Assembly (NCBI RefSeq): GCF_000943545.1
Contig: NZ_JTHP01000044.1
Location: forward strand, 1-55,204
Length of the DNA: 55,204 bases
Reading direction: 5' to 3'
From: Paenibacillus terrae
Lineage (GTDB): Bacteria > Bacillota > Bacilli > Paenibacillales > Paenibacillaceae
The notes beneath the pieces were generated by a model. That model was not told the DNA's origin. It made no database searches and saw nothing but the letters and a program-made list of their open reading frames with translations. A program made the translations under genes and the position numbers. Shown in pieces: positions 1-8,267 of the stretch. Each line of letters opens with the position of its first letter. The first letter of the stretch is position 1.

Positions 1-2770
1 ATTTTCACCGCATCCGGCGTTCCCTCTTATTCAGACAATTTGGAACCTCATGATTAGTGTGGTTTCCTAGTTTCCTAAGCGGTGAGGAGTACCTCTTTCA
101 AGGGGCCAGTGCCGGCTTTTTCACGGAGATTCTCTAACCGTTGTAACCCTGTCGCATTGAGCGAGAGGTTGGCAAGAGAAACGCGAATTTTAACCGGGTC
201 TGTCATGTGAACCAGTCTGTGTACCTCTGCGTCGAGAACGACTAAGTTGTTGTAACTGTCGTCCTTCGAGATATGGTAAGGGACAATATGATGGCAGTGC
301 CAATCATAGTGACTAAGTTCCTTTCCAGTCACAAAGCACCTGCCGTATTGGGAGATGAATCTCGAAATACGGTTATCGTGGTACTCCATACTTCTATCGG
401 AGAGATATTCGGTTTTGGAAGTTACGATCTGAGCAGCCGAGAGAACCAGCTTCCTGTGAATTAGCCTTCTACCCTTTTCTGTATAGTTACAGATTTCTTG
501 GTTAAGGTTCATTGGAGGACAGTTCTTTTGTGCGTAGATCGGAACCAGCACTACGTGCCCTAGAGCTTTAAGCTCGGGGTTATAGTCCTTGTATCTATCC
601 TGTAGGGCTTTGGAAAGCTGGGTGTATGATGCTTTTCCCACACTGTTGTTGAGTCGATTGAAGATTGCTCTCCGACATTGAAAGTGAATCTCCGAAAGTT
701 GTAAAGAAATCTGAGTAGCGATCCTGTAGTAGTTTTGAATCCCAAGGATAGTGGCGTTGAGTCTCTGTGCCTGTCTTGGGTTTGTTGATCGCTGCACGCC
801 TCTGATGGCATCCTTGATCTTATTTTTGGCATTGGTGAAAGCCTTAGGTGACATTCGGGAGATGCAGACATATTTGTCTGACCTCTCGATACGAGCAACG
901 ACATGTTTGAAGAGCCGTTTTCCCGTTTCTTTGTCATATCCTGCGTGCTTTTTCGTCCAATGCTTGATCTCCTTCGAACCGCTTCTTTGGGCCTTTAGCT
1001 GGAACCCAAGGAAGTCAGACCATTGCTTCTTAAGGTTTATGACCTTCGACTTTTCCTCTGAGCATTCAAGATGAAGTCTCTCCTTGAGGAATTGTTCGAC
1101 TGCCGTTTTGGCCCTAAGAGCGTGGTTTCTGGTTCTGCAGAGGATCTTAAAATCATCGGCGTAGCGAATAATGTAGATTTCCTTTAGACCGGTCTTCTTC
1201 ATTGCTCTGTACTTTGCCAGATCGGCGTACTGATGTTTGGTTTCAAACGTTTCCCACTGGTTACTAATCCACCAATCCAGCTCATTAAGCACGATGTTGG
1301 AGAGTAGCGGTGATAGAATTCCTCCTTGGGGAGTTCCTTTTGAAGGGACTCCCTCGCCTTGAATCTCTGCCTTGATAAGTGCAGAAATAATGGAGAGAAG
1401 TTTCTTGTCGCGAATCCCAATGGTCCACATCTGTTTTAGGAGTTTGCCATGATTCACGTTATCGAAGAAGCCCTTGATATCGATGTCTACACAGTGGTGG
1501 AGACCACCGATGTTGACGAGCGATTTCATCCTTGCAATAGCGTGGTGCGTGCTCCTGTTCGGTCTGAACCCGTATGAGTGATTGTGAAATTTGGCTTCAC
1601 AGATCGGCTCTAGCACTTGGAGAATGCATTGCTGGAATAACCTATCCCAGATGCAGGGTATCCCCAAAGGGCGTTTCTTTCCGTTGGCTTTGTCTATCGT
1701 TTTCCTACGGACGGGTTGTGGCGTGTAAAATTCAAACATCGTTTGGATCTTCTCAACTACTGCAGCGGGTTGGAGTTCGGCGATATCTTTCATAGTAAGG
1801 CCGTCCACACCGGGGGTATTTCTCCCACCGTTATGTTTGATATTTCTGTAGGCTAGTCGGATATTGCGTTCATCTTTCATTAACTCGATGAGGTTTCTTA
1901 CATGCTTGCCCTGGTGACTCAAAGAGTACAGCTGATCAAAAGTTACTTGTAGGCTGTAGTATTCGTTGTGTCTAAGTTTTCGTCGTTTCAGCAAGTCGCT
2001 AATCACTCCCTGAGGGAGATTTCGCTTTCTTAGTCGTACTGGAACCTTGCGAATTGACTCAGTTGAGGGCAAATCTTTGTCCTTCCTAAGACTAGAGGCT
2101 GTTCCTCGTCCCGTTATTATCGGGGAGTCGTAGGTGATGCCTCCACTTTCACTGATGTGAAGGTAAGTTATCCTTTATGTGCTAATCTCACACTGTAAGT
2201 TTTCCTTACCAACGCTTCATCGACAGTAAAATCTCCACGTCATCAGCTTCCAACGTTCCATTGAACCTATCATGCTAAATGTCTTTAGGTGCTTCCTATA
2301 GGCCCGTCTACACAATAATGCCTGTAACATTATAGGGACTTTCATAAAGCAGATTCTTACTCACCCCCGTAGACCTCTCCATATGGAGCAGAAGCCTTTC
2401 GACTTCTTCATTATCAGGACCCGTACATTCGGAAGTTCGTCAGTGCATTGCTTCTTATACGCAATGTTGCACATTCTCACCATGGACATCTACGACCACC
2501 GGTCTATATCACCCTCGACCACCTCTGGTTCGCATTTCCTTTAGCTTTCGCTAGTTAGGGGGTGACCTTAACCGTCTTCACCGAGCTTCCTACGGTTGAG
2601 TATTTACTTACTCGCCGCAGGTCGGAGTATCATGGAGAGCCCTTCAAGGCGTTACCCTATCATTTGACTCTTCGGTTCAATAGTTCCCTCTCCGTGAGGA
2701 TAGGGCCTAAGCTTTACAGGTCAGGAGCGGTAGCCCCTTACTCTTTGACTTAGGAACGTTTCGCGCCCAC
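1..2770 (-). mobile_element. Group II intron (3' end beyond window)
   Basis: A retroelement read on the minus strand. The 5' end is placed at 2770, where the minus strand begins GTGGGCGCGAAACG (group II introns usually start GUGYG), directly after an open reading frame that would otherwise be interrupted. Positions 2073-2770 hold no gene and are the structured domains I-IV upstream of the maturase. Positions 1-30 read on the minus strand GAACGCCGGATGCGGTGAAA, a typical 5' strand of domain V, so the catalytic domain V is cut by the window edge and the 3' splice site and 3' exon are not visible. Host gene: a SymE-like small protein. The boundary is inferred from the consensus and from the host reading frame. 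Confidence 0.85.
75..2072 (-). CDS. ltrA: Group II intron reverse transcriptase/maturase
   Basis: A 665-residue intron-encoded protein that would reverse transcribe the intron, help it splice and promote retrohoming. Seen directly: reverse transcriptase fingers/palm with the PQGG-ILSPLLSN block near residues 249-259 and the catalytic YADD at about 304-307, then a maturase (X) region, then a C-terminal HNH endonuclease-like zinc domain (CFVTGK, HCHHIVPYH, then NNLVVLD and HRLVH, about residues 590-640). Length and domain order are normal for a full-length LtrA-type protein, and no frameshift was seen, so the element could be active. It lies wholly inside the intron RNA, between the 5' domains and domain V. 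Confidence 0.95.
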   Translation of the reverse strand: MPSTESIRKVPVRLRKRNLPQGVISDLLKRRKLRHNEYYSLQVTFDQLYSLSHQGKHVRNLIELMKDERNIRLAYRNIKHNGGRNTPGVDGLTMKDIAELQPAAVVEKIQTMFEFYTPQPVRRKTIDKANGKKRPLGIPCIWDRLFQQCILQVLEPICEAKFHNHSYGFRPNRSTHHAIARMKSLVNIGGLHHCVDIDIKGFFDNVNHGKLLKQMWTIGIRDKKLLSIISALIKAEIQGEGVPSKGTPQGGILSPLLSNIVLNELDWWISNQWETFETKHQYADLAKYRAMKKTGLKEIYIIRYADDFKILCRTRNHALRAKTAVEQFLKERLHLECSEEKSKVINLKKQWSDFLGFQLKAQRSGSKEIKHWTKKHAGYDKETGKRLFKHVVARIERSDKYVCISRMSPKAFTNAKNKIKDAIRGVQRSTNPRQAQRLNATILGIQNYYRIATQISLQLSEIHFQCRRAIFNRLNNSVGKASYTQLSKALQDRYKDYNPELKALGHVVLVPIYAQKNCPPMNLNQEICNYTEKGRRLIHRKLVLSAAQIVTSKTEYLSDRSMEYHDNRISRFISQYGRCFVTGKELSHYDWHCHHIVPYHISKDDSYNNLVVLDAEVHRLVHMTDPVKIRVSLANLSLNATGLQRLENLREKAGTGPLKEVLLTA

Positions 2771-2989
2771 TTTAATATCAATGACAGGAACGGTGAGTCC
2801 CGTTTTTTGTGTGGTTTTTGCAACGTGCTTTCTTGCATTTTGTGTTGGTACAACCGTAATTTTTTTATTTGTATTATCAATTTCATATTTGATAGCTTGT
2901 CCTATTGTAAAACCGTAGTTGGCTAAGTACTTTGCTTCAATATATAAACGATTCTTAATTTTATAGAGCCTTTTAATGCATTCTTTCAT
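2771..2989 (-). pseudogene. SymE-like small protein, 5' exon interrupted by the intron
   Basis: Seventy-three codons before the intron. The segment KYLANYGFTIGQAIKYEID followed by KKITV resembles the SymE toxin family motif (a wing beginning with a GF-x2-G segment then beta strands), a swapped-hairpin AbrB-like fold known from type I toxin-antitoxin systems. The start follows a GGAGGATTCAC ribosome binding site. Translation running into the intron would add only a few codons (VGAKRS) and then stop. If the intron splices, the downstream exon lies outside the window. The gene has its own attenuator-type leader at 3013-3151. The family call is a resemblance only. Confidence 0.5.
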
Positions 2990-3012
2990 GTGAATCCTCC
3001 TGTATCCATATT

Positions 3013-3151
3013 GGGTTGTGTGTAAGGCGCAAAAAAATACACCTTAGCGAAAAAGAACCCACAGTCTTAAAGACATGCTGCCTAAAGGCAATGAGTTCAC
3101 TTTCGTTAAGGTGTATTAGTAGTCTATCGCTCCCCTGTGTCCTTGCTGGGG
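3013..3151 (-). promoter_or_regulatory. Attenuator leader copy 1 (SymE-like gene)
   Basis: Minus-strand order: hairpin CCCC-loop-GGGG at 3151-3132, whose loop AGCAAGGACACA is a divergent form of the common loop; long stem with ATACACCTTAACG pairing with CGTTAAGGTGTAT; U-run TTTTTTT at about 3031-3037; ACACAACCC box at 3013. Inside the long stem are two small hairpins (GCCTTTAGGC and GTCTTTAAGAC). A possible -10 (TACAAT) lies at 3169-3174. The gene starts at 2989. Confidence 0.7.
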
Positions 3152-3247
3152 ATATCCAGAAACACTGTATTGTATTTATTTAGAAATGTCACCCACCAAA
3201 TGAACGGGTATCCATAAGCGAGTATTTAACCGGCTCGTCATGGTTGT

Positions 3248-3628
3248 TTAGTCTGAATGCTCAGTATGATTAGTTGTGGATGGAGGAATGTATTTATCTA
3301 AACCCATAGGTTCAATAACAAGATCTTCACCCCTGAGCTCTTCAAGTTTAAGCAAACCATACATTTGACCTAGGCGCATGGGTACATTTGTATTTCCACA
3401 TTTCTTTAGATATACCATAGATCCTCCACAGTATAGAGCGTCTTCTATCTGCTGTTCTTTACTTTCCTGAGTGTAATCTATTGTTTTGTGGCAATGAAAT
3501 GGGATGTTGTTATGAAGATCTTCAATGATGCCTTCTAAACGCCCTGTATTCAAATTGAGATCATTGTCTTTCCGAAAGGGGCAGTTAATGCAGGGTTCTG
3601 TAATTGAAAATAGCCGCTTAGTGTTCAT
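3248..3628 (-). CDS. Small cysteine-rich protein, DUF6283-like
   Basis: A protein of 126 residues if started at the ATG at 3628, which follows AAAGGTGATGAG at good spacing; an upstream ATG at 3637 overlaps the ribosome site. Near the N-terminus is PCINCPFRKD, the C-x2-CPFR signature I associate with DUF6283-type phage and actinobacterial proteins; further cysteines (FHCHK, YCGGS, KKCGN) could complete a metal site. There is no membrane segment. Function unknown. It stands alone between two leader-controlled genes and has no attenuator leader itself. Confidence 0.65.
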   Translation of the reverse strand: MNTKRLFSITEPCINCPFRKDNDLNLNTGRLEGIIEDLHNNIPFHCHKTIDYTQESKEQQIEDALYCGGSMVYLKKCGNTNVPMRLGQMYGLLKLEELRGEDLVIEPMGLDKYIPPSTTNHTEHSD

Positions 3629-3729
3629 TCTCATCACCTTTTGAAATTATTATGGGGGCGCAGATGGCACCATTGTAGTTTATCATTATGGAACGAAACA
3701 GGGAACGATTAACATTCGATTAAATTAAG

Positions 3730-3765
3730 CAGAAAGGAAAGACGTATTGTCTGCTCTCCTTTCTG
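3730..3765 (-). terminator. Possible terminator after the 3853-4482 gene
   Basis: Inverted repeat CAGAAAGGA / TCCTTTCTG with a loop of about 16 bases, followed on the minus strand by a weak T-rich tract (CTTAATTT). Confidence 0.4.
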
Positions 3766-3852
3766 ACATTTGATGATTCCCAAGTCAACCTGTTTAAAAG
3801 GTGATGGTGAAATGGGATTATCGGTAACGTTGTTTTTTCCAAAACATGAATC

Positions 3853-4482
3853 TTATATTTGATATCCTCTTGAGACGGATACAGCACCATGGTTGGTTAC
3901 CTTATCCTCGGTAATCTTAAACATACACTTGAAAGATCTTGTTTTCATGTTTCGAAAACGATCATCATCTGGATCTGTCCAGAAAAAATTACAGTCCTTA
4001 GGCAGGTCAACTTCCGGAGGGAATAATGCTTCCACAACGATCTCATACAGACTTACTTCAGTTGGTTTTTCATCTAAATAGATTGTTATAGTTCGACCAT
4101 CATTTACGTCAATTTTCAATATCCACTTTAGTCTTTTAAAGGACTGGATATTGAACATATGGTAAGCATCGATCGCTTCTAAAGCAAGGGCTCTTACTTC
4201 ATCCATATCCATGGTTTTAGAGATAGCCATCTGAATAAGCAAGGCAGCTAACACTTCTACATCATCAGCATGTGAATTAGAACTTTTCAAATGTAGGATT
4301 TTTTCTTCATGGAATAGGTACGAATTTCTTATTAGCTCCTCGCGACTTTGTTGTTCTGGAGGAATTACAAACATGGATGGTCCCGTAGTAGGCTCAATAC
4401 CGTAAATGCTTTTGATCCAAGCATAGATTTCTGGATCGAGCCCTTTTGCATTCGTCACTTGCGCTGCAGTATTAGATTGCAT
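3853..4482 (-). CDS. Unknown protein (209 aa)
   Basis: Not recognised. The start is chosen at the ATG at 4482 (MQSNTAAQ), nine bases after GAGGAG; an earlier frame-compatible GTG at 4500 overlaps that site. The N-terminal half is helical and acidic; the middle (WILKIDVNDGRTITIYLDE) looks like a beta hairpin; the C-terminus (DPDDDRFRNMKTRSFKCMFKI) is mixed. No cysteine pairs or membrane segments. A single-gene unit behind attenuator leader copy 2. Confidence 0.7.
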   Translation of the reverse strand: MQSNTAAQVTNAKGLDPEIYAWIKSIYGIEPTTGPSMFVIPPEQQSREELIRNSYLFHEEKILHLKSSNSHADDVEVLAALLIQMAISKTMDMDEVRALALEAIDAYHMFNIQSFKRLKWILKIDVNDGRTITIYLDEKPTEVSLYEIVVEALFPPEVDLPKDCNFFWTDPDDDRFRNMKTRSFKCMFKITEDKVTNHGAVSVSRGYQI

Positions 4483-4521
4483 CAATAAAACTCTCCTCAC
4501 AAATTAATTTAGTAGACAGAT

Positions 4522-4700
4522 GGGTTGTGAAAGCGCAAAAAAAGTGCACCTAATAATTCACCACATGCCTTACAGAAGGAATGTCGCGCTATATTAGCTA
4601 CACTTTTAAAGTGCTGCAAGCGAGATAGAAACACAAATTCAATCGAAAATGTGTGAAAAGGATTACCATAGAGTTATCCTCATAAGTCGCTTGACAGAGG
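4522..4700 (-). promoter_or_regulatory. Attenuator leader copy 2
   Basis: Promoter: TTTCCA (4746-4751), 17 bases, extended -10 TGATATACT (TATACT at 4723-4728). Hairpin CCTC-TGTCAAGCGACTTAT-GAGG at 4700-4678, keeping the CAAGCG loop core. Long stem AAAGTG..CTAATA pairs with TATTAG..CACTTTTTTT; CACAACCC box at 4522. It controls the gene starting at 4482. Confidence 0.7.
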
Positions 4701-4808
4701 CAGATCAATAAGATTTTGATTTAGTATATCATAAGTATTGTCTTTTGGAAAATGCCATCCCCTTTTAATTATTCTCATATTTGAAAACTTAAATGGAATC
4801 AACCGTAT

Positions 4809-4864
4809 TATCTTCATTACAATTAAGTTAAGTTAATTGAACTAACTTAATTGTAATGAAGATA
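4809..4864. repeat. Perfect 22-bp inverted repeat (interrupted palindrome)
   Basis: Left arm TATCTTCATTAC.. at about 4809-4830, spacer of 12 bases (AGTTAATTGAAC), right arm 4843-4864. Arms match perfectly. There is no U-run after it on either strand. It sits in a gene-free stretch (4701-5174) that otherwise holds the promoter of leader copy 2 and a terminator at 5023-5064. Confidence 0.85.
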
Positions 4865-5022
4865 TACCATATTTTCATAATTGGGAAGGATATAGATAGG
4901 TTTAAAAGAAATCAAGCCTTCTCTCTTCTTTGTTAACTCCAGCACTTAGGCACGGAGTGCCTATGATTTTCGATTGAAATCAACCGTGTATTTTGGTTTG
5001 AGGAGAGCACTGCTAGGAGAAA

Positions 5023-5064
5023 TAAAAAAGTCCTTCTACCTCACCATGTGAGATGAAAAGGACT
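5023..5064 (-). terminator. Terminator after the 5175-6071 gene
   Basis: Minus strand AGTCCTTTTCATCTCAC pairing with GTGAGGTAGAAGGACT, then TTTTTT. Strong intrinsic terminator. Confidence 0.8.
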
Positions 5065-5174
5065 AATTCATTCTTTATCAGTACATTCGCTGTAATGCTT
5101 TATTTATTTCAATTGATTCAGCGATTCTTCTATGCACATTCCTCTACTCGGAATTTTATTCGTATGGATGATCT

Positions 5175-6071
5175 TTAATTTAAACTTGGGAGAGATCCTT
5201 GACCTATCTTTAGTAACGCTAAAATACCAACATATTCTCCTTCAGAGATTTCTGTGTATTCTTTATCTATAGAATCCACATTTATAATAATAAGATCCCC
5301 ATTCATTTCATCAATTACTTCATATCCCTTTTTAAGCTTTTGTAACGGTGGAGCTACATAAATATACTGATATTGTTCGCTGCTAGAATTATTATTCATA
5401 AAGTACTTATAGTCTCTTCCTTTCAGATAATTGTTTATTATATTAGCAGCATGTTCTTTGTAAGAATTTTTACCTGAGTGTTTCATTAAGAAATCATATA
5501 CCCTCTTTGGTAATTCCAATGAATCATGCCTCCAAACTTCAACTGGCTCTTGTTTATCGTCCCAAAGCTCGATAATTACGTTTTCCATTTTGTCATTTGC
5601 ACGATGTCGAAATACACGCTGAAAATGCCCATTTGATGGATGAATAATAATAAAATAACGGTCTTTGGGTATAGCCGTTAGTGTTATATTGACTGCAGTC
5701 TTATCAGGGATTAAATTAACCGTCTCTACATGTAAACGGCTTGTTCCATATAAGTTTGCAATGATATCAACTGCAAATTCGATCGCAAAATCAATATTCT
5801 CGTAATAGTCTCTTACCAATTCAAAAAGCGAATGTACTTGTCCATCTTTCTCCACAGCACGATAAGGTGTATCCAAAAATAATGCTAGCTCATTATTAGA
5901 ACCAAAATCCGCATACAATTCAACCTCAATTCCTATAGTTTCATTGAGCATGCACTTTATGTTACATAAAAGATCTGTTAATGAAAAAGTATAATTTATT
6001 GTAGATGGAGAAACATTAACTCCAGTTATCAATTGATGCTTCCATTTTAAATTCAATGTGCTTTTGATCAT
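5175..6071 (-). CDS. Unknown protein (298 aa)
   Basis: Not recognised. The start is set at the ATG at 6071 (MIKSTLNLKWKHQ) after CTAGGAGGAATTTTAGAA; the longer open frame up to 6179 runs into the terminator stem of the leader and is not coding. The protein is mixed alpha/beta with a repeated RxF/HxxN pattern in the centre (HFQRVFRHRANDKMENVIIELWDD), no cysteine cluster and no membrane segment. It is the only gene of its unit, between attenuator leader copy 3 and a strong terminator. Confidence 0.7.
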   Translation of the reverse strand: MIKSTLNLKWKHQLITGVNVSPSTINYTFSLTDLLCNIKCMLNETIGIEVELYADFGSNNELALFLDTPYRAVEKDGQVHSLFELVRDYYENIDFAIEFAVDIIANLYGTSRLHVETVNLIPDKTAVNITLTAIPKDRYFIIIHPSNGHFQRVFRHRANDKMENVIIELWDDKQEPVEVWRHDSLELPKRVYDFLMKHSGKNSYKEHAANIINNYLKGRDYKYFMNNNSSSEQYQYIYVAPPLQKLKKGYEVIDEMNGDLIIINVDSIDKEYTEISEGEYVGILALLKIGQGSLPSLN

Positions 6072-6108
6072 TTCTAAAATTCCTCCTAGGATATGTTGAT
6101 GATATAAT

Positions 6109-6232
6109 TGCGCGCAAAAAAGCACTTCTAAACTAGATTCAACCTTACGCAGGAAGTCCAACGTGAGCTGGTTAAACAAACTAGAAAGAAGTGCTTTAGT
6201 CTTAAAGAGCCACTAAGGCGGGTGCCGTGACC
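6109..6232 (-). promoter_or_regulatory. Attenuator leader copy 3
   Basis: Hairpin GGTCAC-GGCACCCGCCTTA-GTGGCT at 6232-6208 keeps the GGCA-CGCC loop core. Long stem AAGCACTTCT..AACTAG pairs with CTAGTTTAGAAGTGCTTTTTTGCGCGC. A -10 like TTATAA lies at 6251-6256. The controlled gene starts at 6071. Confidence 0.7.
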
Positions 6233-6299
6233 AATAAGAAATGAATACTTTTATAAGGTTAGTATTAATAATGTAATCACACGTTTATTATAATAAAAA

Positions 6300-6977
6300 T
6301 CACCAGTCTGCTGAAATGATCTGATCAGGGTCTCCTACGGGCTCATGAATTTCCAAAGCATAATAACCACTCTTCTTAAGAGCAGGAACAATATCTGAAT
6401 CACAATACCCTATAACAGTGCATGTTACAGATTCCATGACCTCTTCTAAGATTGTTTTAGTTGCATTGGTAGCGAAATTGTATACATAGCCCATACCTTG
6501 AATACTCACTTTGCGAACCAGAAGAAAATGGTTTGCGCTTTGAATAGATTCATCTAACCGCAGGTTTGGGATGATATCTAGAGAATCAAAAAATTTTGCT
6601 TCTTCAATGTCGTCTGTATATGCCTCTTCCCCATTGCAATCACTTAGATATTCATAAGTATTGCCTTTTTTGATTACGATTAAAAATGGACCAGATTCTT
6701 TTTCGGAGAAATTTGAAGGGAAGTTACTGATCCAAGACATGTTTGATAGAACTTCGCCTTCCTTTATAATAGTTTTGATAACCTTGTGATTATTACCATC
6801 AAAAGATTGAATGAGTTCTTGAATAGACCCATAAGTGGGTTCACTAAGCTCCCACTGATCAATATCAATGATTTTATATTGAAGCTCAGAAATCATTGGA
6901 TTGCCAGATGTCGATACAATTAGGTACCGACATGCATTTTCAGTCACAATGATACAACCAGCAGTAATATTCGTCAT
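6300..6977 (-). CDS. Unknown protein with two plasmid-shared domains (225 aa)
   Basis: Not a family I can name. Residues 1-70 (CRYLIV near 16-21, a DIDQWELSEP segment near 38-47, ELIQSF near 54-59) match the C-terminal part of the protein at 30217-31056 (CRYLIV, a DDAGWTLCEP segment, ELIEWF). Residues about 95-135 (FLIVIKK, YEYL, AYTDDIEEAKFF) match the middle of the neighbour at 7076-7528 (YVIAIEL, TEYR, TYTSDINTATTY). So two small beta-rich modules are shared among plasmid proteins. The start follows GAAGGGGAATTTTAAAAA. A small hairpin terminator at 7050-7077 precedes it. Confidence 0.7.
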   Translation of the reverse strand: MTNITAGCIIVTENACRYLIVSTSGNPMISELQYKIIDIDQWELSEPTYGSIQELIQSFDGNNHKVIKTIIKEGEVLSNMSWISNFPSNFSEKESGPFLIVIKKGNTYEYLSDCNGEEAYTDDIEEAKFFDSLDIIPNLRLDESIQSANHFLLVRKVSIQGMGYVYNFATNATKTILEEVMESVTCTVIGYCDSDIVPALKKSGYYALEIHEPVGDPDQIISADW

Positions 6978-7049
6978 TTTTTAAAATTCCCCTTCTTTAA
7001 AACAAATTTCTAGCCATTGTATCTCTTATAGGGGGCAGATATTTGGGTG

Positions 7050-7077
7050 CAAAAACCCTCATTTAAGACAGGGTTTT
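7050..7077 (-). terminator. Short terminator overlapping a stop codon
   Basis: Minus strand AAAACCCTG..GAGGGTTTTT, 7-bp stem and T5. It overlaps the stop codon of the 7076-7528 gene and separates it from the gene starting at 6977. Its trailing TTTTTGCACCC resembles the end of the attenuator leaders. Confidence 0.65.
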
Positions 7078-7528
7078 AAGATATTGCTACTTTCACTTTT
7101 GGCTGCCAGTGACCTTCTTCATGAGTTACCGGGACCAGATACTCGTTCCCACCAATAACAGGCAACTGTCCATGGAAATACGTGGTAGCAGTATTAATAT
7201 CTGATGTATACGTTACTCCTCTATATACCTCAACACGATATTCGGTGTAACCACCAAGCTCAATTGCAATCACATATTTTCCTTCATTATTTAGCAATTT
7301 TTTTTTAGCCAGATTTTTCTCTGCAAAAATCAAGAAATTATCTTCTCCGACTACATAGTAGAAGTTCTGACCATGGTCTTTAGAATTTGCCTTGTTACAT
7401 ATGATGTCCAGCAGCAGATTTAATGCATCTCCTAACGATTGAGCAAGAACCAAATGCTCCGAATTAGGGCTAATATCGTCCTTAGTTACTGGATGTAAAG
7501 ATGGAAAAATAAAATCAGATATCGTCAT
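7076..7528 (-). CDS. Unknown protein sharing a module with its neighbour (150 aa)
   Basis: Not recognised. Residues about 84-120 (YVIAIEL, GGYTEYR, TYTSDINTATTY) repeat the second module of the protein at 6300-6977. The N-terminal part (LAQSLGDALNLLLDIICN) is helical. The start ATG at 7528 follows AAAGGAGAGTTTCAAA. It has no leader of its own and starts about 100 bases after the gene ending at 7632, so it is probably co-transcribed with that gene. Confidence 0.7.
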   Translation of the reverse strand: MTISDFIFPSLHPVTKDDISPNSEHLVLAQSLGDALNLLLDIICNKANSKDHGQNFYYVVGEDNFLIFAEKNLAKKKLLNNEGKYVIAIELGGYTEYRVEVYRGVTYTSDINTATTYFHGQLPVIGGNEYLVPVTHEEGHWQPKVKVAIS

Positions 7529-7631
7529 TTTGAAACTCTCCTTTTATGATTGGAATTGGATTAACGTAAAACGTACATTTATTACGGGAAATTTAGCAGT
7601 AAGGATAGGTTTGCGAAAGGATCGTAAACCC

Positions 7632-7961
7632 TCAGGTACATTTCACAACCATTTCATAAGCTTTTATCGCTTGTTGCAATTTAGACCAGACAGGCGTAGT
7701 TTCAAAATCAAATTTAAGATTATGATTTTTTGAATCTACAACTACTTCGTCTATTCCAATTAATGTCGAGCAGCTTTCGTTAAAATATAAGACAGCACTA
7801 AGAATGTCCATTTGGTCTGTTTCACATGTTACCTCGTAACGATTGCATTCCTCAAAATGTTTTCCTACTTTCGATTGAACCCAATCAGCCATACCAAAAC
7901 TAAAGCCATGTTGTATCAGTGTTTCTAGATTAATGTTTTTGCCAACTCTTTTAATTGCCAC
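7632..7961 (-). CDS. Unknown protein (109 aa)
   Basis: Not recognised. A small mixed protein starting with GTG at 7961 after GAGGAGTTTGA. No motif beyond a basic N-terminus (MAIKRVGKNINLETL) and a C-terminal helix (WSKLQQAIKAYEMV). First gene behind attenuator leader copy 4. Confidence 0.65.
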   Translation of the reverse strand: MAIKRVGKNINLETLIQHGFSFGMADWVQSKVGKHFEECNRYEVTCETDQMDILSAVLYFNESCSTLIGIDEVVVDSKNHNLKFDFETTPVWSKLQQAIKAYEMVVKCT

Positions 7962-7989
7962 TCAAACTCCTCATTTCCTTGATTATTAT

Positions 7990-8122
7990 GGGTTGTGAAC
8001 GAAACGCAAAAAAGCGCTTCTCCCGAAATATGATCACACATAGGCATAATTCACCCTAAGGTAGATCATAATCTCGGAGAAACGCTTTTAGTTAAATGGT
8101 TCTTTAGGCGCCTGCCAGAACC
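7990..8122 (-). promoter_or_regulatory. Attenuator leader copy 4
   Basis: Promoter TTGTTT (8173-8178), 18 bases, TGATATAAT (-10 at 8149-8154). Hairpin GGTTCT-GGCAGGCGCCTAA-AGAACC at 8122-8098. Terminator stem AAGCGTTTCTCCGAGA..TCGGGAGAAGCGCTTTTTTGCG with inner hairpin ACCTTAGGGT. CACAACCC box at 7990. Gene starts at 7961. Confidence 0.8.
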
Positions 8123-8267
8123 TTAAATAGTTTCGTAAATATTATTAAATTATATCATAATTAGCTACTTATAAACAAGAGTCGAGAGACAGTCTTGATA
8201 AGAAAATGTATTGTCGAACAGAATGATGAATCGGAAAGTTAAATAGGAAAAAGTCCCCCGCCCTTAG

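Noticed and set aside
273..464. Plus-strand frames opposite the intron maturase
   Set aside because: They are antisense to a long conserved gene and have no ribosome sites.
5175..6179. A longer start for the 298-residue protein
   Set aside because: The extra 36 codons lie on the terminator stem of the leader, whereas a strong AGGAGG precedes the ATG at 6071.
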